Positions 47,618-56,583 of a stretch of DNA of 64,000 nucleotides are shown piece after piece. The notes under the pieces were generated by a model. The model ran no database searches. It saw only the letters and a program-made list of their open reading frames with translations, and was not told the origin of the DNA. The DNA is from Stenotrophomonas sp. ESTM1D_MKCIP4_1 (GTDB lineage: Bacteria > Pseudomonadota > Gammaproteobacteria > Xanthomonadales > Xanthomonadaceae). The translations under genes were made by a program, and so were the position numbers. Numbering within the stretch: position 1 is the first letter of the stretch; each line of letters opens with the position of its first letter. The stretch covers positions 172,317 to 236,316 of the forward strand of contig NZ_CP026004.1 of NCBI RefSeq assembly GCF_003086895.1, given 5' to 3'.

Positions 47618-48256
47618 TCAGATTTTGCCGTCACGCAGGTAGTCGAACAGTTCGGCATCGCCCTTCAGGCCGAGCTTGAGCATTGCATCGCCTTTCTGCC
47701 GGCTGATGGTGCTGACGCTCTTGTGCAGCTGCAGGGAGATTTCCTTGACCGTCATCCCGGTGCCGAGCAGCCGCAGCACTTCCACTTCACGCGGCGATAG
47801 CGGCTTGCCATCGCCTTCGCGCATGCGCCAGCTTCCGGCTTCTTCCACGCGCTCGCGCAGGCTGCGGCTGATGTAGGACTGGCCGCGATAGACCGTCTGG
47901 ATGGCCTGCGGCAGTTCCTCCATCGACGAACTCTTGTCGACCAGGCCCAGCACGCCCGAATCGAGCACCATGCGCAGGATGGCCAGGTTGTTGGACACGC
48001 TGAGCATCAGCACCGGCAGGTCCGGGTAGCGGCGGCGGATCATGCCGATCATCGCGAAGCCATCGGCCTGCGCACTGCCGGGCATCGAATAGTCGGTCAC
48101 CAGCATGTCGCAGGGCTGGCTGGCCAGCAGGGCCATCAGGGCCTGCACGCCATCGGCCTCGCCCACGACCCGGCCGACGCCGCTGGATTCGATCACGGCT
48201 CGGGTACCGATGCGTACGACGGGGTGGTCGTCTGCGATGATGATGCGCAAGGTCAT
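47618..48256 (-). CDS. NarL/LuxR-type response regulator (EvgA/RcsB-like)
   Basis: This 212-residue regulator has a receiver domain (IIIADDHPVVRIGTRAVIE, phospho-acceptor D55 in MLVTDYSMPG, Lys in GLVDKSSSMEEL) and a LuxR helix-turn-helix (PLSPREVEVLRLLGTGMTVKEISLQLHKSVSTISRQKGDAMLKLGL, residues ~150-195). The SMPGSAQADGF loop and KSVSTISRQK are typical of the EvgA/BvgA/RcsB group, which are phosphorylated through phosphorelays ending in an HPt domain. The divergent large hybrid kinase, 76 bp away, is the obvious partner. Confidence 0.93.
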   Translation of the reverse strand: MTLRIIIADDHPVVRIGTRAVIESSGVGRVVGEADGVQALMALLASQPCDMLVTDYSMPGSAQADGFAMIGMIRRRYPDLPVLMLSVSNNLAILRMVLDSGVLGLVDKSSSMEELPQAIQTVYRGQSYISRSLRERVEEAGSWRMREGDGKPLSPREVEVLRLLGTGMTVKEISLQLHKSVSTISRQKGDAMLKLGLKGDAELFDYLRDGKI

Positions 48257-48332
48257 GCTCTAGTATGGCCTTTCGGGCAGTGCCGGCCGCGAGCGGCGCG
48301 GTACCGGGCGGGTTTCTGGGAGAACGTCGCAG

Positions 48333-51300
48333 ATGGGGAACCGGGCAATGCGTGGATGGGTCCTTGTGCTGGGGCTGCTGGGCCTGTCCACGCTGGCACA
48401 GGCCGAGCCGGGACCGTTGCCCTTGACCCCGCCGCAGCGCCAGTTCCTGGCCGCGCACCCGGTCATCATTGCGGGCCAGTATGACAGTGGTTGGCCCCCG
48501 TTCGAGGCCCTGCAGCAGGGTCAACCGGTGGGCCTGGGGCCGGATTACCTGTCGCTTCTGGCTCGTCAGCTGGGGGTGGAGGTTCAGTTTCGTCGTTACC
48601 CGGACTGGAATTCAGTGCTGGATGCGACATGCCGTGGCGAAATCGACGTAGTGATGAACGTCGCGTTCAGTGCCGAACGCGCCCGCTGCATGGACTACAC
48701 GCGCGCCTACGTGGAAGCGCCGCTGGCGATGGTGGGGCGGCCGGGTGACCTGCGCGCATCCGAAACGCCGGACCTCGATGGACTGCGGGTGGTCATCGAG
48801 CAGGATTTCATGACCGCCCCGCAGGTGCGTGCCCGTTTTCCGCGTGCCCGACAACTCGTCGCAACTGACACGCAGACCGCGCTGCATATGGTCAGAGACG
48901 ACAAGGCGGATGTATTCATCGGCAATGCCTACGTCGCAACCGAGCTGATCGCCCTGCAGAAGATCGACGGCGTGGTGATGCTGCGGCCCAGCGATCTGCC
49001 ACCCGAGCGCCTGCATTTCGGAGTTTCCCATGGCGCCCATCCGCTGGCCGAAGCGCTGGATGTGGCTCTGGCAGGGACCAGTCCCTCGCAACGCGATGCA
49101 CTGACGCAGCACTGGCTGCCGCCCCTGAAGTGGTCCACATCGGCCCAGCTTGCCCTCAGCCAGGCCGAGAAGCGCGTACTGCAGGAGCCGTTGAAGATTG
49201 GATTCGCACCCAACGCGGCGCCTTTGTCCTTCGCCGGTGAGGACGGCCAGCCCGACGGGCTGACCAGCGGCTACCTGCAGCGCTTGCAGCAGGCCGGGGC
49301 CACCCTGCAGATCGATCCCAGCCATGACTGGTTCGATGTCCGCGAGAAGGCCAAGCGCGGCGAACTGCAGGCGGTCATCGGCATTCCGATCGATTCCCGT
49401 TACCTGGGGCCGGGCTGGGTCTTCAGCCAACCCTTCATCAGCGTGCCCAATGTCATCGTCACCCCCCAGCGCAGCCCGGTGATGCTGGGCCTGGCCGATC
49501 TGCAGGGCAAGCGGGTGCTGCTGTCCGACCCGGAACGGGTGCGTGGCTACGTGCTGCAGCAGGCGCCGCAGGCCCGCATCATTCCGGCACGCAGCGCAGA
49601 GCAGGCACTGCAGCGGCTGGCCGATGGCGAAGCCGATGCCTACGTGGGCAACCTGGCACTGGTCGACCAGCTGATGCGGACCCGTTTCCCCGGGCGCCTG
49701 CAGATTGCCGCGCCGGCCAACTTCAACGACGAGCTTGCGCTGGCGGTGGATGCGCAGCACGGCGTTCTTGCCACCACCTTCGACCGCCTGCTGCTGCAGA
49801 TGACGCCCCGCGAGCGTGATGCCCTGCGTGACCGCTGGCTGGCTGCCGAGTACCAGCATGACGTGCAATGGAGTGCGCTCCTGCACTGGGGCGTGCCCGC
49901 GCTGCTGGTGCTGCTCACCGCGGGGCTGGTGTACGCGCTGGGGAGATGGCGGCTGCGCAGGGAAGTAGCGGGGCGACGCGATGTCGAGCAGCGCCTGGCC
50001 GATGTGACCGACAACCTGCCGGCCATCGTCTACCAGGCACGTCGCGCTGCCGATGGCACGCTCAGCTTTCCCTTCATCGCCGGCGACGTCCATGCACTGT
50101 TCGGCATATCCCGGCAGCAGGCGATGGACGATGCCAACCTGCTGCTGGAACGCATCGACGAGGAGGACCGTCCAGTGGTGCTGCGGGGCACCGACCAGGC
50201 CGCGCGTGCGTTCTCGTCCTGGTCATTCGAGTTCCGGGTGAACACCCCCGAAGGCATCACCCGCTGGGTGCGCAGCCAGGCCCATCCGTATGCCGCAGAA
50301 GCGGGTGCGGTCACCTGGAGTGGTTACTGGGTGGATGTCAGCGAAGCGCGCGCGCAGGCCGATGCGCTGGCGGCGGCCAAGGTCGAGGCCGAAGAGGCGG
50401 TGGAAGCCAAGGCCCGCTTCCTGGCAACCATGAGCCACGAGATCCGCACGCCGATGAGCGGTGTGCTGGGCATGCTGGAAGTGCTCTCGCATTCGCCCCT
50501 GGACCAGGAACAGCAGCGCATCATCGGGGTGATCGAAGACTCCGCGCAGATGCTGCGGCAGATCCTGGATGACATCCTCGATTACTCGCGCATGGAAGCG
50601 GGGGCACTGCGCCTGGCGCCGGTGCCGATGCCGCTGCGGCCGCTGCTGGAAAGCGTGTGCCGGCTGCTCTCGGCGCAGGCAACCGCGCGTGGCCTGGCCC
50701 TGCAGGTGGACATCGATCCGCGGCTGGCACAGGCACACGAAGTCGATGGCGTGCGCCTGCGGCAGATCGTCTTCAACCTGCTCAGCAATGCCATCAAGTT
50801 CACCGCGCAGGGCAGCGTGCGCCTGCAGGTGGATGTGCTGGGAGCCACCACCGAAGACGGCAGCCAGCCACTGCGGCTGACCGTGTCCGACACCGGCATC
50901 GGCATCGCCGACGATCAGATTCCACATCTGTTCGCGCCGTTCGCCCAGGCCGGCGCGCACATCCAGCGGGAGCACGGAGGCACCGGCCTGGGCCTGAGCA
51001 TCTGCCACCGGCTGGTGCAGAAGATGGGCGGCGAGATCTCCCTGCACAGCGTGCTGGGCGAAGGCACGCGGGTGGATGTGCTGCTGTCGCTGGTGGAAGC
51101 ACGTGCGGATGATGTGCAGGCGCTGCTGTCCGAACAGGAACAGACCGCCCTGCTGCCACCGGCGCTGCGCCAGGCGCGCGTGCTGGTGGTGGAGGACCAC
51201 CCGACCAACCAGGCGATGATGGACTGGCGCCTGCAGCAGCTGGGCGTGCCGCATGTGCTGGTGGATGACGGCCAGCAGGCGCTGGACCGCCTGTCGGTCG

Positions 51301-51953
51301 AGGAATTCGATCTGGTGATCACCGACTGCCGCATGCCGGTGCTGGATGGCTTCGCCTTCGCCCGCCTGCTGCGCGAGCGTGAAAGCCGCAGTGGTCTGCC
51401 ACGCCTGCCGATCATCGCGCTGACCGCCAGTGTGCTCAACGATGACGCACGGCGCTGCCGTGAGGCCGGCATGGATGACGTGCTGGCCAAACCGCTGTCG
51501 CTGGCCACGCTGCGCCAGGCACTGCTGCGCTGGCTGCCGCAGGCGGCGGCGCTGGACGTGCCGGTACCGCAGGAGGCACCGGCAGCGCCCGCCGAGGGCA
51601 CCACCACGCAGGAACTGCCCGATCTGGCCGCCCTGCAGCAGCGGTTCGGTTCCCTGCAGGTGGCCACCCAGCTGCGCGACAGCCTGCTGCAGGCCACGGC
51701 CACGGACATCGCCCAGCTGCAGCGGGCGCTGGGTGAAGGTGATCGCGCCAGCACGATCCAGCAGCTGCACCGCATGGGCGGCGCGCTGGGTTCGGTGGGC
51801 GCGCGTGGCCTGGCCGACCGCGCGGCGGCGCTGGAACAGCAGCTGCAGCAGGCCAGCGATGCCGATGCGGCGCCCGTGCTGCGGCAGGTGGGTCAGTTCG
51901 TGCAGCAGCTGCAGCAGCAGCTGCAGCGCCTGGCCAGCTCTACGGCGGGCTAA
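48333..51953 (+). CDS. EvgS/BvgS-like hybrid sensor histidine kinase
   Basis: This 1206-residue phosphorelay kinase has a signal segment (WVLVLGLLGLSTLAQAEP) and two periplasmic Venus-flytrap SBP_bac_3 domains (residues ~35-260 and ~280-505). One membrane span (HWGVPALLVLLTAGLVYALG, ~513-532) and a PAS domain (~550-690) follow. The kinase region has HisKA with FLATMSHEIRTPMSGVLGML (His ~702) and HATPase. A receiver domain (VLVVEDHPTNQAMMDW; Asp ~1001 in LVITDCRMPVLDG) and a C-terminal HPt domain (QQLHRMGGALG; His ~1145) complete it. This is the BvgS/EvgS architecture. Each flytrap may bind a small ligand such as an amino acid or nicotinate-type compound; the signal is unknown. ATG 48348 is an alternative start. 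The stop overlaps the convergent cytochrome gene by 4 bp. Confidence 0.94.
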   Translation: MGNRAMRGWVLVLGLLGLSTLAQAEPGPLPLTPPQRQFLAAHPVIIAGQYDSGWPPFEALQQGQPVGLGPDYLSLLARQLGVEVQFRRYPDWNSVLDATCRGEIDVVMNVAFSAERARCMDYTRAYVEAPLAMVGRPGDLRASETPDLDGLRVVIEQDFMTAPQVRARFPRARQLVATDTQTALHMVRDDKADVFIGNAYVATELIALQKIDGVVMLRPSDLPPERLHFGVSHGAHPLAEALDVALAGTSPSQRDALTQHWLPPLKWSTSAQLALSQAEKRVLQEPLKIGFAPNAAPLSFAGEDGQPDGLTSGYLQRLQQAGATLQIDPSHDWFDVREKAKRGELQAVIGIPIDSRYLGPGWVFSQPFISVPNVIVTPQRSPVMLGLADLQGKRVLLSDPERVRGYVLQQAPQARIIPARSAEQALQRLADGEADAYVGNLALVDQLMRTRFPGRLQIAAPANFNDELALAVDAQHGVLATTFDRLLLQMTPRERDALRDRWLAAEYQHDVQWSALLHWGVPALLVLLTAGLVYALGRWRLRREVAGRRDVEQRLADVTDNLPAIVYQARRAADGTLSFPFIAGDVHALFGISRQQAMDDANLLLERIDEEDRPVVLRGTDQAARAFSSWSFEFRVNTPEGITRWVRSQAHPYAAEAGAVTWSGYWVDVSEARAQADALAAAKVEAEEAVEAKARFLATMSHEIRTPMSGVLGMLEVLSHSPLDQEQQRIIGVIEDSAQMLRQILDDILDYSRMEAGALRLAPVPMPLRPLLESVCRLLSAQATARGLALQVDIDPRLAQAHEVDGVRLRQIVFNLLSNAIKFTAQGSVRLQVDVLGATTEDGSQPLRLTVSDTGIGIADDQIPHLFAPFAQAGAHIQREHGGTGLGLSICHRLVQKMGGEISLHSVLGEGTRVDVLLSLVEARADDVQALLSEQEQTALLPPALRQARVLVVEDHPTNQAMMDWRLQQLGVPHVLVDDGQQALDRLSVEEFDLVITDCRMPVLDGFAFARLLRERESRSGLPRLPIIALTASVLNDDARRCREAGMDDVLAKPLSLATLRQALLRWLPQAAALDVPVPQEAPAAPAEGTTTQELPDLAALQQRFGSLQVATQLRDSLLQATATDIAQLQRALGEGDRASTIQQLHRMGGALGSVGARGLADRAAALEQQLQQASDADAAPVLRQVGQFVQQLQQQLQRLASSTAG

Positions 51954-52348
51954 CGGGCCGCCTGTTCCTGCAGGTAGGCAATCACCCGCGCACGCCGCTC
52001 GGCACTGGGGAACGCGTTGTACATGCGCGTGCCCGGCACCACGTGGGTGGGCGACTGCAGAAAGGTGTCCAGCGTCTGCGCGCTCCACACGAAGCCGGCG
52101 CGGCGCATGCCGTCCGAATAGGCATAGTCGGGCAGGCTGCCGGCGCGGCGGCCGATCACCCCATGCAGGTTGGGGCCGAAGCGATGGATGCCGCCGGCTT
52201 TGACCGTGTGGCAGCCGGCGCAGATCTCGAAGGCCTGCTGCTGGGCCTGCAGGCGGGCCTGTGCAGGCGTCAGCGGTGCCGGTGGCGTGCGCTGGCAGGC
52301 CGCAGTGGCCAGGGTGAGGATCAGCAGCAGGGGCAGGCAGGCACGCAT
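51950..52348 (-). CDS. Class I c-type cytochrome, secreted
   Basis: The 132-residue precursor has signal LPLLLILTLATAACQRTPP, which may be a lipoprotein signal (Cys after TAA, an imperfect lipobox). One haem site is present: FEICAGCHTVKAGGIHRFGPNLHGVIGR, with the sixth ligand Met in VVPGTRMYNAF. The spacing matches the mitochondrial-like cytochrome c fold (small soluble electron carrier). It lies 65 bp downstream of the ETF-ubiquinone oxidoreductase gene on the same strand. The genes could share a transcript, though a direct electron link is not expected because ETF-QO reduces ubiquinone. Confidence 0.9.
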   Translation of the reverse strand: MRACLPLLLILTLATAACQRTPPAPLTPAQARLQAQQQAFEICAGCHTVKAGGIHRFGPNLHGVIGRRAGSLPDYAYSDGMRRAGFVWSAQTLDTFLQSPTHVVPGTRMYNAFPSAERRARVIAYLQEQAAR

Positions 52349-52413
52349 GGGCGGGCAGGATAACGGCCTGCCCGCGGCAACGGGCTGCGACAGGGCGTCG
52401 CAGCCCCGTGCCA

Positions 52414-54099
52414 TCACATGCCCGAGTAGTTCGGGCCGCCGCCGCCCTGCGGGGTCACCCAGACGATGTTCTGGGTGGGGTCCTTGATGTCGCAGGTCTT
52501 GCAGTGCACGCAGTTCTGCGCGTTGATCTGCAGGCGCGCGCTGTCGCCTTCGCCGACGAACTCGTAGACACCGGCCGGGCAGTAGCGTGCTTCCGGGCCC
52601 GCGTATTCGGCCAGGTTCACCTTCACCGGAATGCTGGCGTCCTTCAGCGTCAGGTGGCTGGGCTGGTTCTCGTCGTGGTTGGTGCTGCTCAGGAACACCG
52701 AACTGAGGCGATCGAAGGTGAGCACGCCATCGGGCTTGGGGTAGGCGATGCGCGTGTGCCTGGCCGCCGGTTCCAGGCAGGCGTGGTCCGGGGTGCTGTG
52801 GCGCAGGGTCCACGGCGGGTTGCGCACGCCCAGCTTGGGCAGCAGCCACTGCTCGATGCCGGTCATCAGCGTGGCCACGGTCTGGCCCTTCTTGAACCAC
52901 TGCTTGAAGTTCTTGGCCTGCTGCAGCTCGGTGAACAGCCAGCTGGCCTCGAAGGCCTTCGGATAGGCGTCCAGTTCATCGTGCTGGCGGTCGGCGGCCA
53001 AGGCATCAAAGGCGGCATCGGCGCACAGCATGCCGGTCTTGATCGCGGCGTGGCTGCCCTTGATGCGGCTGACGTTGAGGTAACCGGCTTCGCAACCGAC
53101 CAGCGCACCGCCGGGGAACACCGTCTTCGGCAGCGACATCAGGCCACCGGCGGTGATGGCGCGGGCGCCGTAGCCGATGCGGGTGCCGCCCTCCAGGTGC
53201 TTGCGGATGGACGGGTGGGTCTTGAAACGCTGGAATTCCTCGAACGGGCTCAGCCACGGGTTCTTGTAGTCCAGGCCGACCACATAGCCGATGGCGACCT
53301 TGCCGCCGTCGGCGTGGTACAGGAACGCGCCGCCGTAGGTGTCGTTGTCCAGCGGCCAGCCGGCGGCGTGCACCACCAGGCCCGGCTCGTGCTTGGCCGG
53401 GTCGATCTGCCACAGCTCCTTGATGCCGATGCCGTAGGCCTGCGGGTCCTTGCCTTCATCCAGCTTGAAGCGCGCGATGAGCTGGCGGCCGAGATGACCG
53501 CGCGCCCCTTCGCCGAAGATCGTGTACTTCGCGTGCAGCGCCATGCCGCGCTCGAAGGCCGGGCCGATGCTGCCGTCCTTTTCGATGCCCATGTCGCCGG
53601 TGGCCACGCCGATCACTTCGCCGCTTTCGCCGTACAGCACCTCGGCGGCGGCGAAGCCGGGGAAGATCGCCACTTCCAGCGCTTCAGCCTGCTGCGCCAG
53701 CCAGCGGGTCACTTCACCCAGGCTGATGATGTAGTTGCCTTCGTTGTGGAAGCACTCCGGCAGCAGCGCGTTGGGCGTGCTGCGCGCGCCGGTTTCGCTG
53801 AGGAACAGGAATTCATCGCGGGTGACTTTCTGCTTCAACGGCGCGCCGCGCTCGGCCCAGTCCGGGAACAGTTCGGCCAGCGCACGCGGGTCCATCACCG
53901 CACCGGAGAGCACGTGTGCACCCGGCTCGGAGCCCTTTTCCAGCACGCACACCGACAGTTCGCGGCCGGCTTCCACCGCGCGCTGGCGCAGGCGGATGGC
54001 GGTGGCCAGGCCGGCAGGACCGGCGCCGACGATCACCACGTCGAACTCCATTACTTCACGCGGGGGCAGGGCGTTGGCTTCAGCGCTCATCGAATGCAT
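52414..54099 (-). CDS. Electron transfer flavoprotein-ubiquinone oxidoreductase
   Basis: This 561-residue enzyme accepts electrons from ETF and passes them to ubiquinone at the inner membrane. It has the FAD dinucleotide fold VVIVGAGPAGLATAIRLRQR near the N-terminus, GAHVLSGAVMDPRAL, GCEAGYLNVSRIKGSHAAIKTGMLCADAAF, and the C-terminal 4Fe-4S ligands in CVHCKTCDIKDPTQNIVW. The starts MHSMSAEAN (54099) and MSAEAN (54090) are both possible. It is divergent from the glutaryl-CoA dehydrogenase gene, whose electrons use this route. Confidence 0.94.
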   Translation of the reverse strand: MHSMSAEANALPPREVMEFDVVIVGAGPAGLATAIRLRQRAVEAGRELSVCVLEKGSEPGAHVLSGAVMDPRALAELFPDWAERGAPLKQKVTRDEFLFLSETGARSTPNALLPECFHNEGNYIISLGEVTRWLAQQAEALEVAIFPGFAAAEVLYGESGEVIGVATGDMGIEKDGSIGPAFERGMALHAKYTIFGEGARGHLGRQLIARFKLDEGKDPQAYGIGIKELWQIDPAKHEPGLVVHAAGWPLDNDTYGGAFLYHADGGKVAIGYVVGLDYKNPWLSPFEEFQRFKTHPSIRKHLEGGTRIGYGARAITAGGLMSLPKTVFPGGALVGCEAGYLNVSRIKGSHAAIKTGMLCADAAFDALAADRQHDELDAYPKAFEASWLFTELQQAKNFKQWFKKGQTVATLMTGIEQWLLPKLGVRNPPWTLRHSTPDHACLEPAARHTRIAYPKPDGVLTFDRLSSVFLSSTNHDENQPSHLTLKDASIPVKVNLAEYAGPEARYCPAGVYEFVGEGDSARLQINAQNCVHCKTCDIKDPTQNIVWVTPQGGGGPNYSGM

Positions 54100-54108
54100 G
54101 ACTCGTGG

Positions 54109-54140
54109 GTAGTGCCGGCATCGGGGCCACCGGCGGTGCC
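54109..54140 (+). repeat. Degenerate REP-like palindrome
   Basis: GTAGTGCCGG followed by an imperfect right arm (CCGGCGGTGCC) in the 214-bp divergent spacer between the ETF-QO and glutaryl-CoA dehydrogenase genes. Confidence 0.4.
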
Positions 54141-54313
54141 TGGGAATCGCGCGTGCAACCACGTGCGAAACGCTTGTTTGAATGTGTCAGGGTACCGGGA
54201 CGCGCGTGATCGAGCTAGATCGGCGATGTTCACGTCGCGTTTGCTGCAGTGCAGCGCAGTGTCCGGGCCCCGGATGACCGACAATGGTCCGGTCCTGACT
54301 GCGCGTGAGTGCC

Positions 54314-55477
54314 ATGGCTCTGCATCCGTACGACCTGTTCGATGTCCGTTCCCTGCTCAGCGAGGAAGAGCGCGCGGTGCAGGACAGCGTGGCCCGCTTC
54401 ACCAACGAGCGCGTACTGCCGATCATTGGCGATGCCTTCGACCAGGCTCGGTTCCCGGACGAACTGGTACCGGAAGTGGCGGCGCTGGGCCTGCTCGGCG
54501 CGACCCTGCCCACCGAGTACGGCGGCGGCGGGCTGGGCGCGGTCAGTTACGGCCTGATCTGCCAGGAACTGGAACGCGGCGATTCGGGCCTGCGCAGCTT
54601 CGTGTCGGTGCAGAGTTCGCTGTGCATGTACCCCATCTACGCCTATGGCAGCGAGGAGCAGCGCCGCCAGTGGCTGCCGGCGATGGCGCGCGGCGAACTG
54701 ATCGGCTGTTTCGGCCTGACCGAAGCGCACGGTGGCTCCGACCCGGCCGCGATGAAGACCCGTGCGGTGCGCGACGGCAGCGACTGGCGCATCACCGGCA
54801 GCAAGATGTGGATCACCAGCGGACCGGTGGCCGACCTGGCCATTGTCTGGGCGCAGACCGAGGATGGCATCCAGGGCTTCGTGCTTGAAAAAGGCATGGC
54901 CGGCTTCACCACGCAGGAGATCAAGCACAAGATGAGCCTGCGCGCCTCGCTGACCGGTGCGCTGTATTTCGATGACGTGCGCGTGCCCGACAGCCACCGC
55001 CTGCCGAACGTGAAGGGCCTGAAGGGTCCGCTGGGCTGCCTTACCCAGGCGCGTTTCGGCATCAGCTGGGGCCCGATCGGTTCGGCCATCGCCTGCCTGG
55101 ATGAAGCGCTGGGCTATGCCAAGGAGCGCGTGCTGTTCGGCCGCCCGCTGGCCGCTACCCAGAGCGCGCAGATCAAGCTGGCCGAGATGGCACGCCGGAT
55201 CACCACCGCGCAGCTGCTGGCCCTGCAGCTGGGCCGGTTGAAGGAAGCGGGCCAGCTGCAGCCGCAGCAGGTCAGCCTGGCCAAGTGGAACAACTGCCGC
55301 ATGGCCATTGATATCGCCCGCGAATGCCGCGACCTGCTGGGCGGGGCGGGCATCACCACCGAGCACGTGGCGATCCGCCACGCGCTGAACCTGGAATCGG
55401 TGATCACCTATGAAGGCACCGAGACCGTGCACCAGCTGGTGATCGGCCGCGAGCTGACCGGGATCAACGCGTTCTGA
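54314..55477 (+). CDS. gcdH: Glutaryl-CoA dehydrogenase (acyl-CoA dehydrogenase family)
   Basis: This 387-residue flavoenzyme (390 if the GTG at 54305 is used) oxidises and decarboxylates glutaryl-CoA to crotonyl-CoA in lysine/tryptophan breakdown. Family motifs are GLLGATLPTEYGGGG, CFGLTEAHGGSDPAAMKTRA, ITGSKMWITSGPVADLAIVWAQ, and MRASLTGALYFDDV-like KMSLRASLTGALYFDDVRVP. The catalytic Glu lies in VITYEGTETVHQLVIGRELTGINAF, which closely follows the GCDH pattern. It delivers electrons to ETF, and the divergent ETF-QO gene completes the route to ubiquinone. REPs follow the stop. Confidence 0.92.
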   Translation: MALHPYDLFDVRSLLSEEERAVQDSVARFTNERVLPIIGDAFDQARFPDELVPEVAALGLLGATLPTEYGGGGLGAVSYGLICQELERGDSGLRSFVSVQSSLCMYPIYAYGSEEQRRQWLPAMARGELIGCFGLTEAHGGSDPAAMKTRAVRDGSDWRITGSKMWITSGPVADLAIVWAQTEDGIQGFVLEKGMAGFTTQEIKHKMSLRASLTGALYFDDVRVPDSHRLPNVKGLKGPLGCLTQARFGISWGPIGSAIACLDEALGYAKERVLFGRPLAATQSAQIKLAEMARRITTAQLLALQLGRLKEAGQLQPQQVSLAKWNNCRMAIDIARECRDLLGGAGITTEHVAIRHALNLESVITYEGTETVHQLVIGRELTGINAF

Positions 55478-55482
55478 GCGTC

Positions 55483-55557
55483 ATCCACGCATGGCGTGGA
55501 TCTACTGTGACGCACGCATGGCGTGGATCTACCGGTAGATGCCAACCTTGGTTGGCA
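55483..55557. repeat. Three REP elements after gcdH
   Basis: 55483-55505 (ATCCACGC / GCGTGGAT, CTAC), 55511-55532 (same subtype, headless left arm) and 55535-55557 (GTAG, TGCCAACC / GGTTGGCA). The last copy ends exactly at the base before the trmL stop codon. Confidence 0.88.
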
Positions 55558-56037
55558 TTACGCGCCGCCGGCAAACCCATGCTGGCGCCAGGCTTCGTAC
55601 ATCACCACGGCCACGGTGTTGGACAGATTGAGGCTGCGGTTGTCCGGGCGCATCGGCAGGCGCAGGCGGCGGCCTTCGGGCAAGGTGTCCAGCAGGTCCT
55701 GCGGCAGGCCGCGGCTTTCCGGCCCGAACAGGAAGGCATCGCCTTCTTCAAAGCCGACGCTGTCATAGCGCACGCTGGCCCGCGTGCTAAGCGCGAACAG
55801 CCGCTTGGGCGCGATGCGTGCCAGCGCGGTGTCCAGGTCCGGGTGCACCTGCAGGCGCGAATACTCGTGGTAATCCAGGCCGGCGCGCTTGAGCTGCTTG
55901 TCTTCCAGTGCGAAGCCGAGTGGTTCGACCAGGTGCAGCTGCGCGCCGGTGTTGGCGCAGAGACGGATCACATTGCCCGTGTTGGGCGGGATTTCCGGTT
56001 GGAACAGGATGACGTGGAACAGGGGCGCGGCATTCAT
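55558..56037 (-). CDS. trmL: tRNA (cytidine(34)/uridine(34)-2'-O)-methyltransferase TrmL
   Basis: This 159-residue SPOUT-class enzyme methylates the wobble base ribose of tRNA-Leu species. TrmL motifs in order are HVILFQPEIPPNTGNVIRLCANTGAQLHLVEPLGF (motif 1), AFLFGPESRGLP (motif 2) and RLPMRPDNRSLNLSNTVAVVMYEAWRQ (motif 3, the knotted SAM pocket). The length is the family norm when starting MNAAPLFHV. It is a single gene on the minus strand between REPs and the repeat-containing secreted protein gene. Confidence 0.95.
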   Translation of the reverse strand: MNAAPLFHVILFQPEIPPNTGNVIRLCANTGAQLHLVEPLGFALEDKQLKRAGLDYHEYSRLQVHPDLDTALARIAPKRLFALSTRASVRYDSVGFEEGDAFLFGPESRGLPQDLLDTLPEGRRLRLPMRPDNRSLNLSNTVAVVMYEAWRQHGFAGGA

Positions 56038-56106
56038 CGGCGCAGTGTACCTGCGACGGCCGCTGCCTTTACGGCGCACGCCCTGCGCAAGGCAGGGCGG
56101 CACCGG

Positions 56107-56583
56107 TTACGGGCGCAGCAGGACCTGGGCGGTTTCGGTGGCCAGGGCCTGCAGATCGGCAGCGCTCGGGCGGACCTGCAGGGCCGGCAGGTTGGTGATG
56201 ACCTGGTTGGCGACGCTGGTGGCGGCGGCGGCCAGGGTGGCGGCGTAGCGCTGGGCTTCCAGTTCGGCAGCCAGGGCGACGCGCTGTTCCAGGCTCGGGC
56301 GGACTTCGACGGCGGCCAGGGTGGTGATCGGCATCGCGGCGGCGACCGGGGCGGCGATGAAGCTGTCGCGTTCGGCCAGCTGTTCGGCGCTGGGACGCAC
56401 TTCCACGGTTGCCAGGGTGACGATGCCACTGGCCTTTTCCCAGGCCTGCTGGGCCAGCTGGTCGGCGGCGGGGCGGACCTGCACGGTGGACAGGGTCTTG
56501 ATGGATTCGGAGGCCTGCACCGACGAAACAACCGCGGTGCCGGCAACCAGGGCGATGGCGATGGCAATGGTCTTGGTGTTCAT
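56107..56583 (-). CDS. Secreted protein with four VRPS-type repeats, 158 aa
   Basis: No family was recognised. After signal peptide TIAIAIALVAGTAVVSSVQAS, the mature protein (~130 residues) carries four spaced copies of one motif: TLSTVQVRPAADQLAQQA, TLATVEVRPSAEQLAERD, TLAAVEVRPSLEQRVALA and NLPALQVRPSAADLQALA. Each is a short beta-like VxVRPS turn followed by an Ala/Gln/Leu helix. The spacers between copies are about 15-30 residues. It contains no cysteines. It may be a periplasmic or surface protein with a repeated ligand- or wall-binding unit. A 405-bp, locally A+T-rich upstream region with palindromes suggests strong regulation. Confidence 0.78.
   Translation of the reverse strand: MNTKTIAIAIALVAGTAVVSSVQASESIKTLSTVQVRPAADQLAQQAWEKASGIVTLATVEVRPSAEQLAERDSFIAAPVAAAMPITTLAAVEVRPSLEQRVALAAELEAQRYAATLAAAATSVANQVITNLPALQVRPSAADLQALATETAQVLLRP

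Noticed and set aside
50223..52088. 621-codon open frame on the minus strand opposite the hybrid kinase
   Set aside because: The opposite strand carries continuous HisKA, HATPase, receiver and HPt motifs.
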